Source: Bufo bufo
Taxonomy: Eukaryota; Chordata; Amphibia; Anura; Bufonidae
DNA length: 64,000 nucleotides
Assembly: GCF_905171765.1 (NCBI RefSeq)
Contig: NC_053391.1
Span: 149,487,917 to 149,551,916 of the forward strand
Direction: 5' to 3'
Every line of letters starts with the position of its first letter. Position 1 is the first letter of the stretch. Made by a program: the position numbers and the translations under genes. Below are positions 1-13,790 of the stretch, one piece after another. Under the pieces are notes generated by a model. That model was not told the DNA's origin. It made no database searches and was given only the letters and a program-made list of their open reading frames with translations.

Positions 1-330
1 TCTGAGGGGTCTTTGAAAGCAAAGACCCCTCAGACGATCAGATCAGCCCAGGCCCCAATCTGGCAATCCCATCAATAAATTCAGGCTGCCCCCCAGGGCC
101 CCACTGCTGCAGGTCATTGTTCTCAGCAGCAGGCCAGCTGCTTTACAGAGTCTGACTACTTGAGTAGGGGGCCCTGGCCTGCTGCTGAGAACAATGACCT
201 GCAGCAGTGGGGCCCTGGGGGGCAGCCTGAATTTATTGATGGGATTGCCAGATTGGGACCTGGGCTGATCTGATCATCTGAGGGGTATTTGAAAGCAAAG
301 ACCGTCTTTGCTTTCAAAGACCCCCTCAGA
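1..330. repeat. Long inverted repeat with 36-bp spacer and partial third arm
   Basis: Bases of about 20-137 are the reverse complement of about 174-303, with a 36-bp spacer and few mismatches. A third partial arm runs from about 304 to 370 and makes a smaller hairpin with 287-303 around a TTTGAAAGCAAAGAC-type core. The outer tips contain a short segment that is inverted between the arms. There is no plausible coding frame. It could be the end of a fold-back DNA transposon cut by the window edge; no target duplication can be checked because the left side is missing. Confidence 0.85.
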
Positions 331-379
331 TGATCAGATCAGCCGAGGCCCCAATCTGGCAATCCCATTAAAGCAAGGC

Positions 380-1320
380 AGATGGCCCCTGGCAGATGAA
401 TGGGGGGGTAGGGTTTACAGTCACTGGCACTCGTCTCTGGCAGGAAAAGCCCGCAGCAACAGGGCACACTGAGGCCCCCAGCCCCCCAGGCATCCCCCCT
501 GGCAGATAACCGGGGGGGAGGGTTTACAGACTACAGTCACTGGCACTCGTTTCTGGCAGGAAAAGCCCGCAACAGGGCACACTGAGGCTCCCAGGCATTC
601 CCCCTGGCAGATGATGGGGGGGGGGGGGTAGGGTTTACAGTCACTGGCACTTGTCTCTGGCACAAAGGGTCATCTGCCAGGGGGGATGCATGAGGAGCTG
701 GGGGCCTCAGTGTGCCCTGTTGCTGCGGCCCTGCGGGCTTTTCCTGCCAGAGATTGCCGCCGCTAAACCCCCCGCCCCCCGGGTCATCTACCACTCCAGG
801 GGGGGGTGCATGGGGGGCTGGGGGCCTAGTGTGCCCTGCCGCTACCCCCCCCCGGTCATCTGCCAGGGGGGGTGCCTGGGGGCCTAGTGTGCCCTGCTGC
901 CTGCTGCTGCCGCTACCCCCATCCCCCCTGGTCATCTGCCAGGGCCGGGGGTGCCTGGGGGGCGTAGTGTGCCATGCTGCTGCTGCCGCTCCCCCCCCCA
1001 CGGTCATCTGCCAGGGGGGGTGCCTGGGGGCCTAGTGTGCCCTCCTGCTGCTGCCGCTACACCCCCCCGGTCATTCTGCCAGGGGGGCTGCCTGGGGGGC
1101 TGCTGGGGGCCTAGTGTGCCCCCCCTGCTGCTGCCGCTACCCCCCCCAGTCATCTGCCAGGGCCCAAGGGGGGTGCCTGGGGGGGCTGGGGGCCTAGTGT
1201 GCCCTCCTGCTGCTGCTACACACCCCCCCGGTCATCTGCCTGGGGGGCTGGGGGCCTAGTGTGCCCTCCTGCTGGCTGCTGCTGCCGCTTCACCCATCCC
1301 CCCCCAGGGTCCGGTCCGCT
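380..1320. repeat. G/C-rich minisatellite in two orientations
   Basis: Imperfect units of roughly 60-100 bp are built around CATCTGCCAGGGGGG, GTGCCTGGGGGCCTAG and TGTGCCCTGCTGCTG. From about 380 to 660 the units read in reverse complement; from about 660 to 1,320 they read forward, so the block is a head-to-head array. Long C and G runs vary in length between copies. The long frames here arise from repeat periodicity and lack stop-rich AT codons; they match no domain and I do not call them genes. Confidence 0.85.
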
Positions 1321-1545
1321 ACCCCCCCCCGGCTTTTACTTACCGACCGTCGCATTACCGGACCGTCTTCCGGTCGGCGCCTCTTCTCAAATCGGGACAG
1401 GAGTTCGCACAGGTCTCGCGGGAGTTCACGGGCCCGGCGCCGGCGCTGACGTGAGTGACCGCAGGAAGGAGGGAGGAAGGAGGAGGAGGCAGGAAGGAGG
1501 GAGGGAGGAAGGAAGGAGGAGGAGGGAGGGCGGGCCCGGGGGGCA
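1320..1545. other. CpG-dense patch followed by purine-rich (GGAGGAAGGAGG-like) tract
   Basis: About 1,320-1,460 is dense in CG dinucleotides, unlike the AT-rich, CpG-poor DNA that follows. About 1,463-1,540 is an almost pure A/G strand of GGA and GGAAGGA units. Such a pair can occur at a promoter CpG island, but no TATA box, recognisable exon or splice-bounded frame is visible. The adjacent GC-rich minisatellite could equally explain the base composition. Function is unassigned. Confidence 0.6.
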
Positions 1546-1829
1546 ACTTATGTGACGGATGGATCATGGATGCCAGACTGAGACGCAGCTGCAGCAGGGG
1601 CCCCAGGGGTCCACAGGCGGCCGGGCCCCCCTGGGGTGCCGGGCCCGGTCGCAACTGCGACCCCTGCGACCCCTATATGTACGCCACTGTGTACATTGAA
1701 TATATGTATGTAGTGCAGTAAGTCTACTGTGTTATGTACCACTTGTGCAGGGGGTGGGAGAGTAGGGGCCCACCTTGCTCAGGGGCCTACCGGGGGATTC
1801 CCCTGTACCCGTGTGGGCCAGTCCGAGCC
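1546..1829. other. Unassigned GC-rich DNA, probably dispersed-repeat tail
   Basis: This stretch has a GC-rich part with near-tandem TGCGACCCC motifs (about 1,650-1,680) and then moderate-complexity DNA leading into the first satellite monomer. No supported gene, RNA or complete transposon end was seen. Confidence 0.4.
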
Positions 1830-4148
1830 TGAATTTATGCACGTCTAATCCCAGATGTGCAGTATATCAGAGGGTTTTCACCCCAGTAAGCACAAAGCCG
1901 TATTTCTGGCCTAAATGTGACACTCACTTATGCACGTCTAATCCCAGATGTGCAGTATATCAGAGGGTTTTTTCACCCCAGTAAGCACAAAGCCGTTTTT
2001 GTGGCCTAAATGTGACACTCTCTTATGCACGTCTAATCCCAGACATGCAGTATATCAGAGGGTTTTTTCACCCCAGTAAGCACAATGCCGTATTTCTGGC
2101 CTAAATGTAAAACTCACTTATGCACGTCTAATCCCAGATGTGCAGTACATCAGAGGGTTTTTTCACCCCAGTAATCAAAAAGCCGTATTTTTGGCCTAAA
2201 TGTGACAATGCACTTATGCATATCTAATCCTAGATGTGCACTATATGAAACAGATGTTTTTATTTCACCCCAGTATGCCCCAGTATGAGAAAGCCGGATT
2301 TGTGGCCTAAATTTCACAGTCACTTTTGCATGTCTAATCCCAGATGTGCAGTATATCAGAGGGTTTTTTTACTCAAGTAAGCAAACAGCTGTATTTCTGG
2401 CCTAAATGTGACACTCACTTATGCATAACTAATCCTAGATGTGCACTATATGAAACAGATGTTTTTTTTTTTCACCACAGTAATCAAAAAGCCGTATTTC
2501 TGGCCTAAATGTGACACTCACTTATGCACGTCTAATCCCAGATGTGCAGTATATCAGAGGGTTTTTTCACCCCAGTAAGCACAAAGCCGTATTTGTGGTC
2601 TAAATGTGACACTCACTTATGCATGGCTAATCTCACATGTGCAGTATATCAGAAGGATTTTTCACCCCAGTAAGCGCAAAGCTGTTTTTGTGGCATAAAT
2701 GTGACACTCACTTATGCACGTCTAATCCCAGACGTGCAGTATATCAGAGGGTTTTTTCACCCCAGTAAGCACAATGCCGTATTTCTGGCCTAACTGTGAC
2801 ACTCACTTATGCACGTCTAATCCCGGATGTGCAGTATATCAGAGGGTTTTTTCACCCCAGTGAGCAAAAAGCCGAATTTATGGCCTAAATGTGACAGTCA
2901 CTTATGCAAGTCTAATCCCAGATGTGCAGTATATTAGAGGGTTTTTTCATCCCAGTAAGCACAAAGCCGAATTTGTGGCCTAAATGTGACACTCACTTAT
3001 GCACATCTAATCCCAGATGTGCAGTATATCAGAGGTTTTTTTTACCACAGTAAGAAAAAAGCCGTATTTGTGGCCTAAATGTGACACTCACTTATGCATG
3101 TCTAATCCCAGATGTGCAGTATATCAGAGGGTTTTTTCACCCCAGTAAGCACAAAGTCGTATTTGTGGCCTTAATGTGACACTCACTTATGCATGTCTAA
3201 TCTCACATGTGCAGTATATCAGAGGGTTTTTTCACCCCAGTAAGCGCAAAGCCATTTTTGTGGTCTAAATGTGACACTCACTTATGCACGTCTAATCCCA
3301 GACGTGCAGTATATCAAAGGGTTTTTTCACCCCAGTAAGCACAATGCCGTATTTCTGGCCTAACTGTGACACTCACTTATGCACGTCTAATCCCAGATGT
3401 GCAGTACATCAGAGGGTTTTTTCACCCCAGTAAGCAAAAAGCAGAATTTGTGGCCTAAATGTGACAGTCACTTATGCAAGTCTATTCCCAGATGTGCAGT
3501 ATATTAGAGGGTTTTTTCATCCCAGTAAGCACAAAGCCGAATTTGTGGCCTAAATATGACACTCACTTATGCACATCTAATCCTAGATGTGCAGTATATC
3601 AGAGGGTTTTTTCACCCCAGTAACCAAAAAGCCGTATTTCTGGCCTAAATGTGACAATCACTTATGCACGTCTAATCCTAGATGTGCACTATATGAAACT
3701 GATGTTTTTATTTCACCCCAGTATGCCCCAGTATGAGAAAGCCGTATTTTTTGCCTAAATTTCACAGTTACTTATGCATGTCTAATCTAAAATGTGCAGT
3801 ATATCAGAGAGTTTTTTCACCCCAGTAAGCAAACAGCTGTATTTCTGGCCTAAATGTGACACTCACTTATGCATAACTAATCCTAGATGTGCACTATATG
3901 AAACAGATGTTTTTTCTTTCACCACAGTAACCAAAAAGCCATATTTCTGGCCTAAATGTGACACTCACTTATGCACGTCTAATCCTAGATATGCAGAATA
4001 TCAGAGGTTTTTTTTACCCCAGTAAGCACAAAGCCGTATTTGTGGCCTAAATGTGACAGTCACTTATGCACGTCTAATCCCAGATGTGCAGTATATCAGA
4101 GGGTTTTTTCACCCCAGTAAGCACAAAGCCGTATTTGTGGCCTAAATG

Positions 4149-7100
4149 TGACACTCACTTATGCACGTCTAATCCCAGATGTGCAGTATATCAGAGGGTT
4201 TTTTCACCCCAGTAAGCACAAAGCCGTATCTGTGGCCTAAATGTGACAGTCACTTATGCACGTCTAATCCCAGATGTGCAGTAGTATAATAGAGGGTTTC
4301 ACCCCAGTAAGCACAAAGCCGTATTTGTGGCCTAAATGTGACACTCACTTATGCACGTCTAATCCCAGATGTGCAGTATATCAGAGGGTTTTTTCACCCC
4401 AGTAAACACAAAGCCGTATTTCTGGCCTAAATGTGACAGTCACTTATGCATGTCTAATCCCAGATATGCAGTATATTAGAGGGTTTTTTCACCACAGTAA
4501 GCACAAAGCCGTATTTTTGGCCTAAATGTGACACTCACTTATGCATGTCTAATCCCAGATGTGCAGTATATCAGAGGGTTTTTTCACCCCAGTATACACA
4601 AAGCCGTATTTGTGGCCTAAATGTGACACTCACTTATGCATGTCTAATCCCAGATGTGCAGTATATCAGAGGGTTTTTTCACCCCAGTAAGCAAACAGCT
4701 GTATTTCTGGCCTAAATGTGACACTCACTTATGCATAACTAATTGTAGATGTGCACTATATGAAACAGATGTTTTTTCTTTCACCACAGTAAGCAAAAAG
4801 CCGTATTTCTGGCCTAAATGTGACACTCACTTATGCAAGTCTAATCCCAGATGTGCAGTATATCAGAGGGTTTTTTCACCCCATAAGCACAAAGCCGTAT
4901 TTCTGGCGTAAATGTGACACTCACTTATGCACGTCTAATCCCAGATATGCAGAATATCAGAGGGTTTTTTCACCCCAGTAAGCACAAAGCCGTATTTGTG
5001 GCCTAAATGTGACACTCACTTATGCACGTCTAATCCCAGACGTGCAGTATATCAAAGGGTTTTTTCACCCCAGTAAGCACAATGCCGTATTTCTGGCCTA
5101 ACTCTGACACTCACTTATGCGCGTCTAATCCCAGATGTGCAGTACATCAGAGGGTTTTTTCACCCCAGTAAGCAAAAAGCAGAATTTGTGGCCTAAATGT
5201 GACAGTCACTTATGCAAGTCTATTCCCAGATGTGCAGTATATTAGAGGGTTTTTTCATCCCAGTAAGCACAAAGCCGAATTTGTGGCCTAAATGTGACAC
5301 TCACTTATGCACATCTAATCCCAGATGTGCAGTATATCAGAGGGTTTTTTCACCCCAGTAACCAAAAAGCCGTATTTCTGGCCTAAATGTGACAATCACT
5401 TATGCACGTCTAATCCTAGATGTGCACTATATGAAACTGATGTTTTTTTTTCAACCCAGTATGCACCAGTATGAGAATGCCGTATTTTTGGCCTAAATTT
5501 GACAGTTACTTATGCATGTCTAATCTAAGATGTGCAGTATATCAGAGAGTTTTTTCACCCCAGTAAGCAAACAGCTGTATTTCTGGCCTAAATGTGACAC
5601 TCACTTATGCATAACTAATCCTAGATGTGCACTATATGAAACAGATGTTTTTTTCTTTCACCATAGTAACCAAAAAGCCGTATTTCTGGCCTAAATGTGA
5701 CACTCACTTATGCACGTCTAATCCCAGATATGCAGAATATCAGAGTTTTTTTTTACCCCAGTAAGCACAAAGCCGTATTTGTGGCCTAAATGTGACAGTC
5801 ACTTATGCATGTCTAATCCCAGATGTGCAGTATATCAGAGGGTTTTTTCACCCCAATAAGCACAAAGCCGTATTTGTGGCCTAAATGTGACACTCACTTA
5901 TGCACGTCTAATCCCAGATGTGCAGTAGTATAATAGAGGGTTTCACCCCAGTAAGCACAAAGCCGTATTTGTGGCCTAAATGTGACACTCACTTATGCAC
6001 GTCTAATCCCAGATGTGCAGTATATTAGAGGGTTTTTTCACCCCAGTAAGCACAAAGCCGTATTTCTGGCCTAAATGTGACAGTCACTTATGCATGTCTA
6101 ATCCCAAATATGCAGTATATTAGAGGGTTTTTTCACCCCAGTATACACAAAGCCGTATTTGTGGCCTAAATGTGACACTCACTTATGCATGTCTAATCCC
6201 AGATGTGCAGTATATCAGAGGGTTTTTTCACCCCAGTAAGCAAACAGCTGTATTTCTGGCCTAAATGTGACACTCACTTATGCATTACTAATTTTAGATG
6301 TGCACTATATGAAACAGATGTTTTTTCTTTCACCACAGTAAGCAAAAAGCCGTATTTCTGGCCTAAATGTGACACTCACTTATGCAAGTCTAATCCCAGA
6401 TGTGCAGTATGTTAGAGGGTTTTTTCACCCCAGTAAGCACAAAGCCGTATTTGTGGCCTAAATGTGACAGTCACTTATGCACGTCTAATTCCAGATGTGC
6501 AGTATATTAGAGGTTTTTTTCACCCCAGTAAGCACAAAGCCGTATTTGTGGCCTAAATGTGACACTCACTTATGCACGTCTAATCCCAGATGTGCAGTAT
6601 ATCAGAGGGTTTTTTCACCCCAGTAAGCACAAAGCCGTATTTCTGGCCTAAATGTGACACTCACTTATGCATGTCTAATACCAGATATGCAGTAAATGAG
6701 AGGGTTTTTTCACCCCAGTAAGCAGAAAGCCGTATTTGTGGCCTAAATGTGACACTCACTTATGCACGTCTAATCCCAGATGTGCAGTACATCAGAGGGT
6801 TTTTTCACCCCAGTAAGCAAAAAGCTGAATTTGTGGCCTAAATGTGACAGTCACTTATGCAAGTCTATTCCCAGATGTGCAGTATATTAGAGGGTTTTTT
6901 CATCCCAGTAAGCACAAAGCCGAATTTGTGGCCTAAATGTGACACTCACTTATGCACAACTAATCCCAGACGTGCAGTATATCAAAGGGTTTTTTCACCC
7001 CAGTAAGCACAAAGCCGTATTTGTGGCCTAAATGTGACACTCACTTATGCACGTCTAATCCCAGATGTGCAGTATATCAGAGGGTTTTTTCACCCCAGTA

Positions 7101-9540
7101 AACACAAAGCCGTATTTCTGGCCTAAATGTGACACTCACTTATGCATGTCTAATCCCAGATATGCAGTATATTAGAGGGTTTTTTCACCCCAGTAAGCAC
7201 AAAGCCGTATTTTTGGCCTAAATGTGACACTCACTTATGCATGTCTAATCCCAGATGTGCAGTATATCAGAGGGTTTTTTCACCCCAGTAGCCAAAAAGC
7301 CGTATTTGTGGCCTAAATGTGACACTCACTTATGCATGTCTAATCCCAGATGTGCAGTATATCAGAGGGTTTTTTCACCTCAGTAAGCAAACAGCTGTAT
7401 TTCTGGCCTAAATGTGACACTCACTTATGCATAACTAATTGTAGATGTGCACTATATGAAACAGATGTTTTTTCTTTCACCACAGTAAGCAAAAAGCCGT
7501 ATTTCTGGCCTAAATGTGACACTCACTTATGCAAGTCTAATCGCAGATGTGCAGTATATCAGAGGGTTTTTTCACCCCATAAGCACAAAGCCGTATTTCT
7601 GGCCTAAATGTGACACTCACTTATGCACGTCTAATCCCAGATATGCAGTATATCAGAGGGTTTTTTCACCCCAGTAAGCACAAAGCCGTATTTGTGGCCT
7701 AACTCTGACACTCACTTATGCACGTCTAATTCCAGATGTGCAGTACATCAGAGGGTTTTTTCACCCCAGTAAGCAAAAAGCAGAATTTGTGGCCTAAATG
7801 TGACAGTCACTTATGCAAGTCTATTCCCAGATGTGCAGTATATTAGAGGGTTTTTTCATCCCAGTAAGCACAAAGCCGAATTTGTGGCCTAAATGTGACA
7901 CTCACTTATGCACATCTAATCCCAGATGTGCAGTATATCAGAGGGTTTTTTCAACCCAGTAACCAAAAAGCCGTATTTCTGGCCTAAATGTGACAATCAC
8001 TTATGCACGGCTAATCCTAGATGTGCACTATATGAAACTGATGTTTTTATTTCACCCCAGTATGCCCCAGTATGAAAATGCCGTATTTTTGGCCTAAATT
8101 TCACAGTTACCTATGCATGTCTAATCTAAGATGTGCAGTATATCAGAGAGTTTTTTCACCCCAGTAAGCAAACAGCTGTATTTCTGGCCTAAATGTGACA
8201 CTCACTTATGCATAACTAATCCTAGATGTGCACTATATGAAACAGATGTTTTTTTCTTTCACCATAGTAACCAAAAAGCCGTATTTCTGGCCTAAATGTG
8301 ACACTCACTTATGCACGTCTAATCCTAGATATGCAGAATATCAGAGTTTTTTTTTACCCCAGTAAGCACAAAGCCGTATTTGTGGCCTAAATGTGACAGT
8401 CACTTATGCATGTCTAATCCCAGATGTGCAGTATATCAGAGGGTTTTTTCACCCCAATAAGCACAAAGCCGTATTTGTGGCCTAAATGTGACACTCACTT
8501 ATGCACGTCTAATCCCAGATGTGCAGTAGTATAATAGAGGGTTTCACCCCAGTAAGCACAAAGCCGTATTTGTGGCCTAAATGTGACACTCACTTATGCA
8601 CGTCTAATCCCAGATGTGCAGTATATTAGAGGGTTTTTTCACCCCAGTAAGCACAAAGCCGTATTTCTGGCCTAAATGTGACAGTCACTTATGCATGTCT
8701 AATCCCAAATATGCAGTATATTAGAGGGTTTTTTCACCCCAGTATACACAAAGCCGTATTTGTGGCCTAAATGTGACACTCACTTATGCATGTCTAATCC
8801 CAGATGTGCAGTATATCAGAGGGTTTTTTCACCCCAGTAAGCAAACAGCTGTATTTCTGGCCTAAATGTGACACTCACTTATGCATTACTAATTTTAGAT
8901 GTGCACTATATGAAACAGATGTTTTTTCTTTCACCACAGTAAGCAAAAAGCCGTATTTCTGGCCTAAATGTGACACTCACTTATGCAAGTCTAATCCCAG
9001 ATGTGCAGTATGTTAGAGGGTTTTTTCACCCCAGTAAGCACAAAGCCGTATTTGTGGCCTAAATGTGACAGTCACTTATGCACGTCTAATTCCAGATGTG
9101 CAGTATAATAGAGGTTTTTTTCACCCCAGTAAGCACAAAGCCGTATTTGTGGCCTAAATGTGACACTCACTTATGCACGTCTAATCCCAGATGTGCAGTA
9201 TATCAGAGGGTTTTTTCACCCCAGTAAGCACAAAGCCGTATTTCTGGCCTAAATGTGACACTCACTTATGCATGTCTAATCCCAGATATGCAGTATGTTA
9301 GAGGGTTTTTTCACCCCATTAAGCACAAAGCCGTATTTGTGGCCTAAATGTGACACTCACTTATGCACGTCTAATCCCAGATGTGCAGTACATCAGAGGG
9401 TTTTTTCACCCCAGTAAGCAAAAAGCTGAATTTGTGGCCTAAATGTGACAGTCACTTATGCAAGTCTATTCCCAGATGTGCAGTATATTAGAGGGTTTTT
9501 TCATCCCAGTAAGCACAAAGCCGAATTTGTGGCCTAAATG
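4149..9540 (+). repeat. Higher-order satellite repeat, copy 1 (5,392 bp)
   Basis: Diagnostic variant monomers at 4,654, 6,203 and 7,350 recur exactly 5,392 bp later at 10,046, 11,595 and 12,742. Within the copy, one variant also recurs at 2,696 bp (4,654 to 7,350), so the 5.39-kb unit is itself two diverged 2.7-kb halves. The left junction lies near 4,140-4,149, where similarity to the sequence 5,392 bp downstream stops. Confidence 0.9.
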
Positions 9541-12500
9541 TGACACTCACTTATGCACGTCTAATCCCAGATGTGCAGTATATCAGAGGGTTTTTTCACC
9601 CCAGTAAGCACAAAGCCGTATCTGTGGCCTAAATGTGACAGTCACTTATGCACGTCTAATCCCAGATGTGCAGTAGTATAATAGAGGGTTTCACCCCAGT
9701 AAGCACAAAGCCGTATTTGTGGCCTAAATGTGACACTCACTTATGCACGTCTAATCCCAGATGTGCAGTATATCAGAGGGTTTTTTCACCCCAGTAAACA
9801 CAAAGCCGTATTTCTGGCCTAAATGTGACAGTCACTTATGCATGTCTAATCCCAGATATGCAGTATATTAGAGGGTTTTTTCACCACAGTAAGCACAAAG
9901 CCGTATTTTTGGCCTAAATGTGACACTCACTTATGCATGTCTAATCCCAGATGTGCAGTATATCAGAGGGTTTTTTCACCCCAGTATACACAAAGCCGTA
10001 TTTGTGGCCTAAATGTGACACTCACTTATGCATGTCTAATCCCAGATGTGCAGTATATCAGAGGGTTTTTTCACCCCAGTAAGCAAACAGCTGTATTTCT
10101 GGCCTAAATGTGACACTCACTTATGCATAACTAATTGTAGATGTGCACTATATGAAACAGATGTTTTTTCTTTCACCACAGTAAGCAAAAAGCCGTATTT
10201 CTGGCCTAAATGTGACACTCACTTATGCAAGTCTAATCCCAGATGTGCAGTATATCAGAGGGTTTTTTCACCCCATAAGCACAAAGCCGTATTTCTGGCG
10301 TAAATGTGACACTCACTTATGCACGTCTAATCCCAGATATGCAGAATATCAGAGGGTTTTTTCACCCCAGTAAGCACAAAGCCGTATTTGTGGCCTAAAT
10401 GTGACACTCACTTATGCACGTCTAATCCCAGACGTGCAGTATATCAAAGGGTTTTTTCACCCCAGTAAGCACAATGCCGTATTTCTGGCCTAACTCTGAC
10501 ACTCACTTATGCGCGTCTAATCCCAGATGTGCAGTACATCAGAGGGTTTTTTCACCCCAGTAAGCAAAAAGCAGAATTTGTGGCCTAAATGTGACAGTCA
10601 CTTATGCAAGTCTATTCCCAGATGTGCAGTATATTAGAGGGTTTTTTCATCCCAGTAAGCACAAAGCCGAATTTGTGGCCTAAATGTGACACTCACTTAT
10701 GCACATCTAATCCCAGATGTGCAGTATATCAGAGGGTTTTTTCACCCCAGTAACCAAAAAGCCGTATTTCTGGCCTAAATGTGACAATCACTTATGCACG
10801 TCTAATCCTAGATGTGCACTATATGAAACTGATGTTTTTTTTTCAACCCAGTATGCACCAGTATGAGAATGCCGTATTTTTGGCCTAAATTTGACAGTTA
10901 CTTATGCATGTCTAATCTAAGATGTGCAGTATATCAGAGAGTTTTTTCACCCCAGTAAGCAAACAGCTGTATTTCTGGCCTAAATGTGACACTCACTTAT
11001 GCATAACTAATCCTAGATGTGCACTATATGAAACAGATGTTTTTTTCTTTCACCATAGTAACCAAAAAGCCGTATTTCTGGCCTAAATGTGACACTCACT
11101 TATGCACGTCTAATCCTAGATATGCAGAATATCAGAGTTTTTTTTTACCCCAGTAAGCACAAAGCCGTATTTGTGGCCTAAATGTGACAGTCACTTATGC
11201 ATGTCTAATCCCAGATGTGCAGTATATCAGAGGGTTTTTTCACCCCAATAAGCACAAAGCCGTATTTGTGGCCTAAATGTGACACTCACTTATGCACGTC
11301 TAATCCCAGATGTGCAGTAGTATAATAGAGGGTTTCACCCCAGTAAGCACAAAGCCGTATTTGTGGCCTAAATGTGACACTCACTTATGCACGTCTAATC
11401 CCAGATGTGCAGTATATTAGAGGGTTTTTTCACCCCAGTAAGCACAAAGCCGTATTTCTGGCCTAAATGTGACAGTCACTTATGCATGTCTAATCCCAAA
11501 TATGCAGTATATTAGAGGGTTTTTTCACCCCAGTATACACAAAGCCGTATTTGTGGCCTAAATGTGACACTCACTTATGCATGTCTAATCCCAGATGTGC
11601 AGTATATCAGAGGGTTTTTTCACCCCAGTAAGCAAACAGCTGTATTTCTGGCCTAAATGTGACACTCACTTATGCATTACTAATTTTAGATGTGCACTAT
11701 ATGAAACAGATGTTTTTTCTTTCACCACAGTAAGCAAAAAGCCGTATTTCTGGCCTAAATGTGACACTCACTTATGCAAGTCTAATCCCAGATGTGCAGT
11801 ATGTTAGAGGGTTTTTTCACCCCAGTAAGCACAAAGCCGTATTTGTGGCCTAAATGTGACAGTCACTTATGCACGTCTAATTCCAGATGTGCAGTATAAT
11901 AGAGGTTTTTTTCACCCCAGTAAGCACAAAGCCGTATTTGTGGCCTAAATGTGACACTCACTTATGCACGTCTAATCCCAGATGTGCAGTATATCAGAGG
12001 GTTTTTTCACCCCAGTAAGCACAAAGCCGTATTTCTGGCCTAAATGTGACACTCACTTATGCATGTCTAATACCAGATATGCAGTAAATGAGAGGGTTTT
12101 TTCACCCCAGTAAGCACAAAGCCGTATTTGTGGCCTAAATGTGACACTCACTTATGCACGTCTAATCCCAGATGTGCAGTACATCAGAGGGTTTTTTCAC
12201 CCCAGTAAGCAAAAAGCTGAATTTGTGGCCTAAATGTGACAGTCACTTATGCAAGTCTATTCCCAGATGTGCAGTATATTAGAGGGTTTTTTCATCCCAG
12301 TAAGCACAAAGCCGAATTTGTGGCCTAAATGTGACACTCACTTATGCACAACTAATCCCAGACGTGCAGTATATCAAAGGGTTTTTTCACCCCAGTAAGC
12401 ACAAAGCCGTATTTGTGGCCTAAATGTGACACTCACTTATGCACGTCTAATCCCAGATGTGCAGTATATCAGAGGGTTTTTTCACCCCAGTAAACACAAA

Positions 12501-13790
12501 GCCGTATTTCTGGCCTAAATGTGACAGTCACTTATGCATGTCTAATCCCAGATATGCAGTATATTAGAGGGTTTTTTCACCCCAGTAAGCACAAAGCCGT
12601 ATTTTTGGCCTAAATGTGACACTCACTTATGCATGTCTAATCCCAGATGTGCAGTATATCAGAGGGTTTTTTCACCCCAGTATACACAAAGCCGTATTTG
12701 TGGCCTAAATGTGACACTCACTTATGCATGTCTAATCCCAGATGTGCAGTATATCAGAGGGTTTTTTCACCTCAGTAAGCAAACAGCTGTATTTCTGGCC
12801 TAAATGTGACACTCACTTATGCATAACTAATTGTAGATGTGCACTATATGAAACAGATGTTTTTTCTTTCACCACAGTAAGCAAAAAGCCGTATTTCTGG
12901 CCTAAATGTGACACTCACTTATGCAAGTCTAATCGCAGATGTGCAGTATATCAGAGGGTTTTTTCACCCCATAAGCACAAAGCCGTATTTCTGGCCTAAA
13001 TGTGACACTCACTTATGCACGTCTAATCCCAGATATGCAGTATATCAGAGGGTTTTTTCACCCCAGTAAGCACAAAGCCGTATTTGTGGCCTAACTCTGA
13101 CACTCACTTATGCACGTCTAATCCCAGATGTGCAGTACATCAGAGGGTTTTTTCACACCAGTAAGCAAAAAGCAGAATTTGTGGCCTAAATGTGACAGTC
13201 ACTTATGCAAGTCTATTCCCAGATGTGCAGTATATTAGAGGGTTTTTTCATCCCAGTAAGCACAAAGCCGAATTTGTGGCCTAAATGTGACACTCACTTA
13301 TGCACATCTAATCCCAGATGTGCAGTATATCAGAGGGTTTTTTCAACCCAGTAACCAAAAAGCCGTATTTCTGGCCTAAATGTGACAATCACTTATGCAC
13401 GGCTAATCCTAGATGTGCACTATATGAAACTGATGTTTTTATTTCACCCCAGTATGCCCCAGTATGAAAATGCCGTATTTTTGGCCTAAATTTCACAGTT
13501 ACCTATGCATGTCTAATCTAAGATGTGCAGTATATCAGAGAGTTTTTTCACCCCAGTAAGCAAACAGCTGTATTTCTGGCCTAAATGTGACACTCACTTA
13601 TGCATAACTAATCCTAGATGTGCACTATATGAAACAGATGTTTTTTTCTTTCACCATAGTAACCAAAAAGCCGTATTTCTGGCCTAAATGTGACCCTCAC
13701 TTATGCACGTCTAATCCTAGATATGCAGAATATCAGAGTTTTTTTTTACCCCAGTAAGCACAAAGCCGTATTTGTGGCCTAAATGTGAAA
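9541..13790 (+). repeat. Higher-order satellite repeat, copy 2 (partial)
   Basis: This is near-identical to 4,149-8,400 in every segment compared by eye, including rare variants such as the GTATCTGTGGCC monomer (9,611 and 4,219) and a monomer lacking one G in CACCCCATAAGC. Similarity breaks near 13,790, where copy 1 continues with a GTAGTATAATAG monomer but this copy does not. The high similarity implies recent amplification. Confidence 0.88.

Noticed and set aside
421..1555. Overlapping Pro/Gly/Cys-rich frames on both strands
   Set aside because: They follow the G/C minisatellite and homopolymer runs, and exist on both strands because of the repeat composition.
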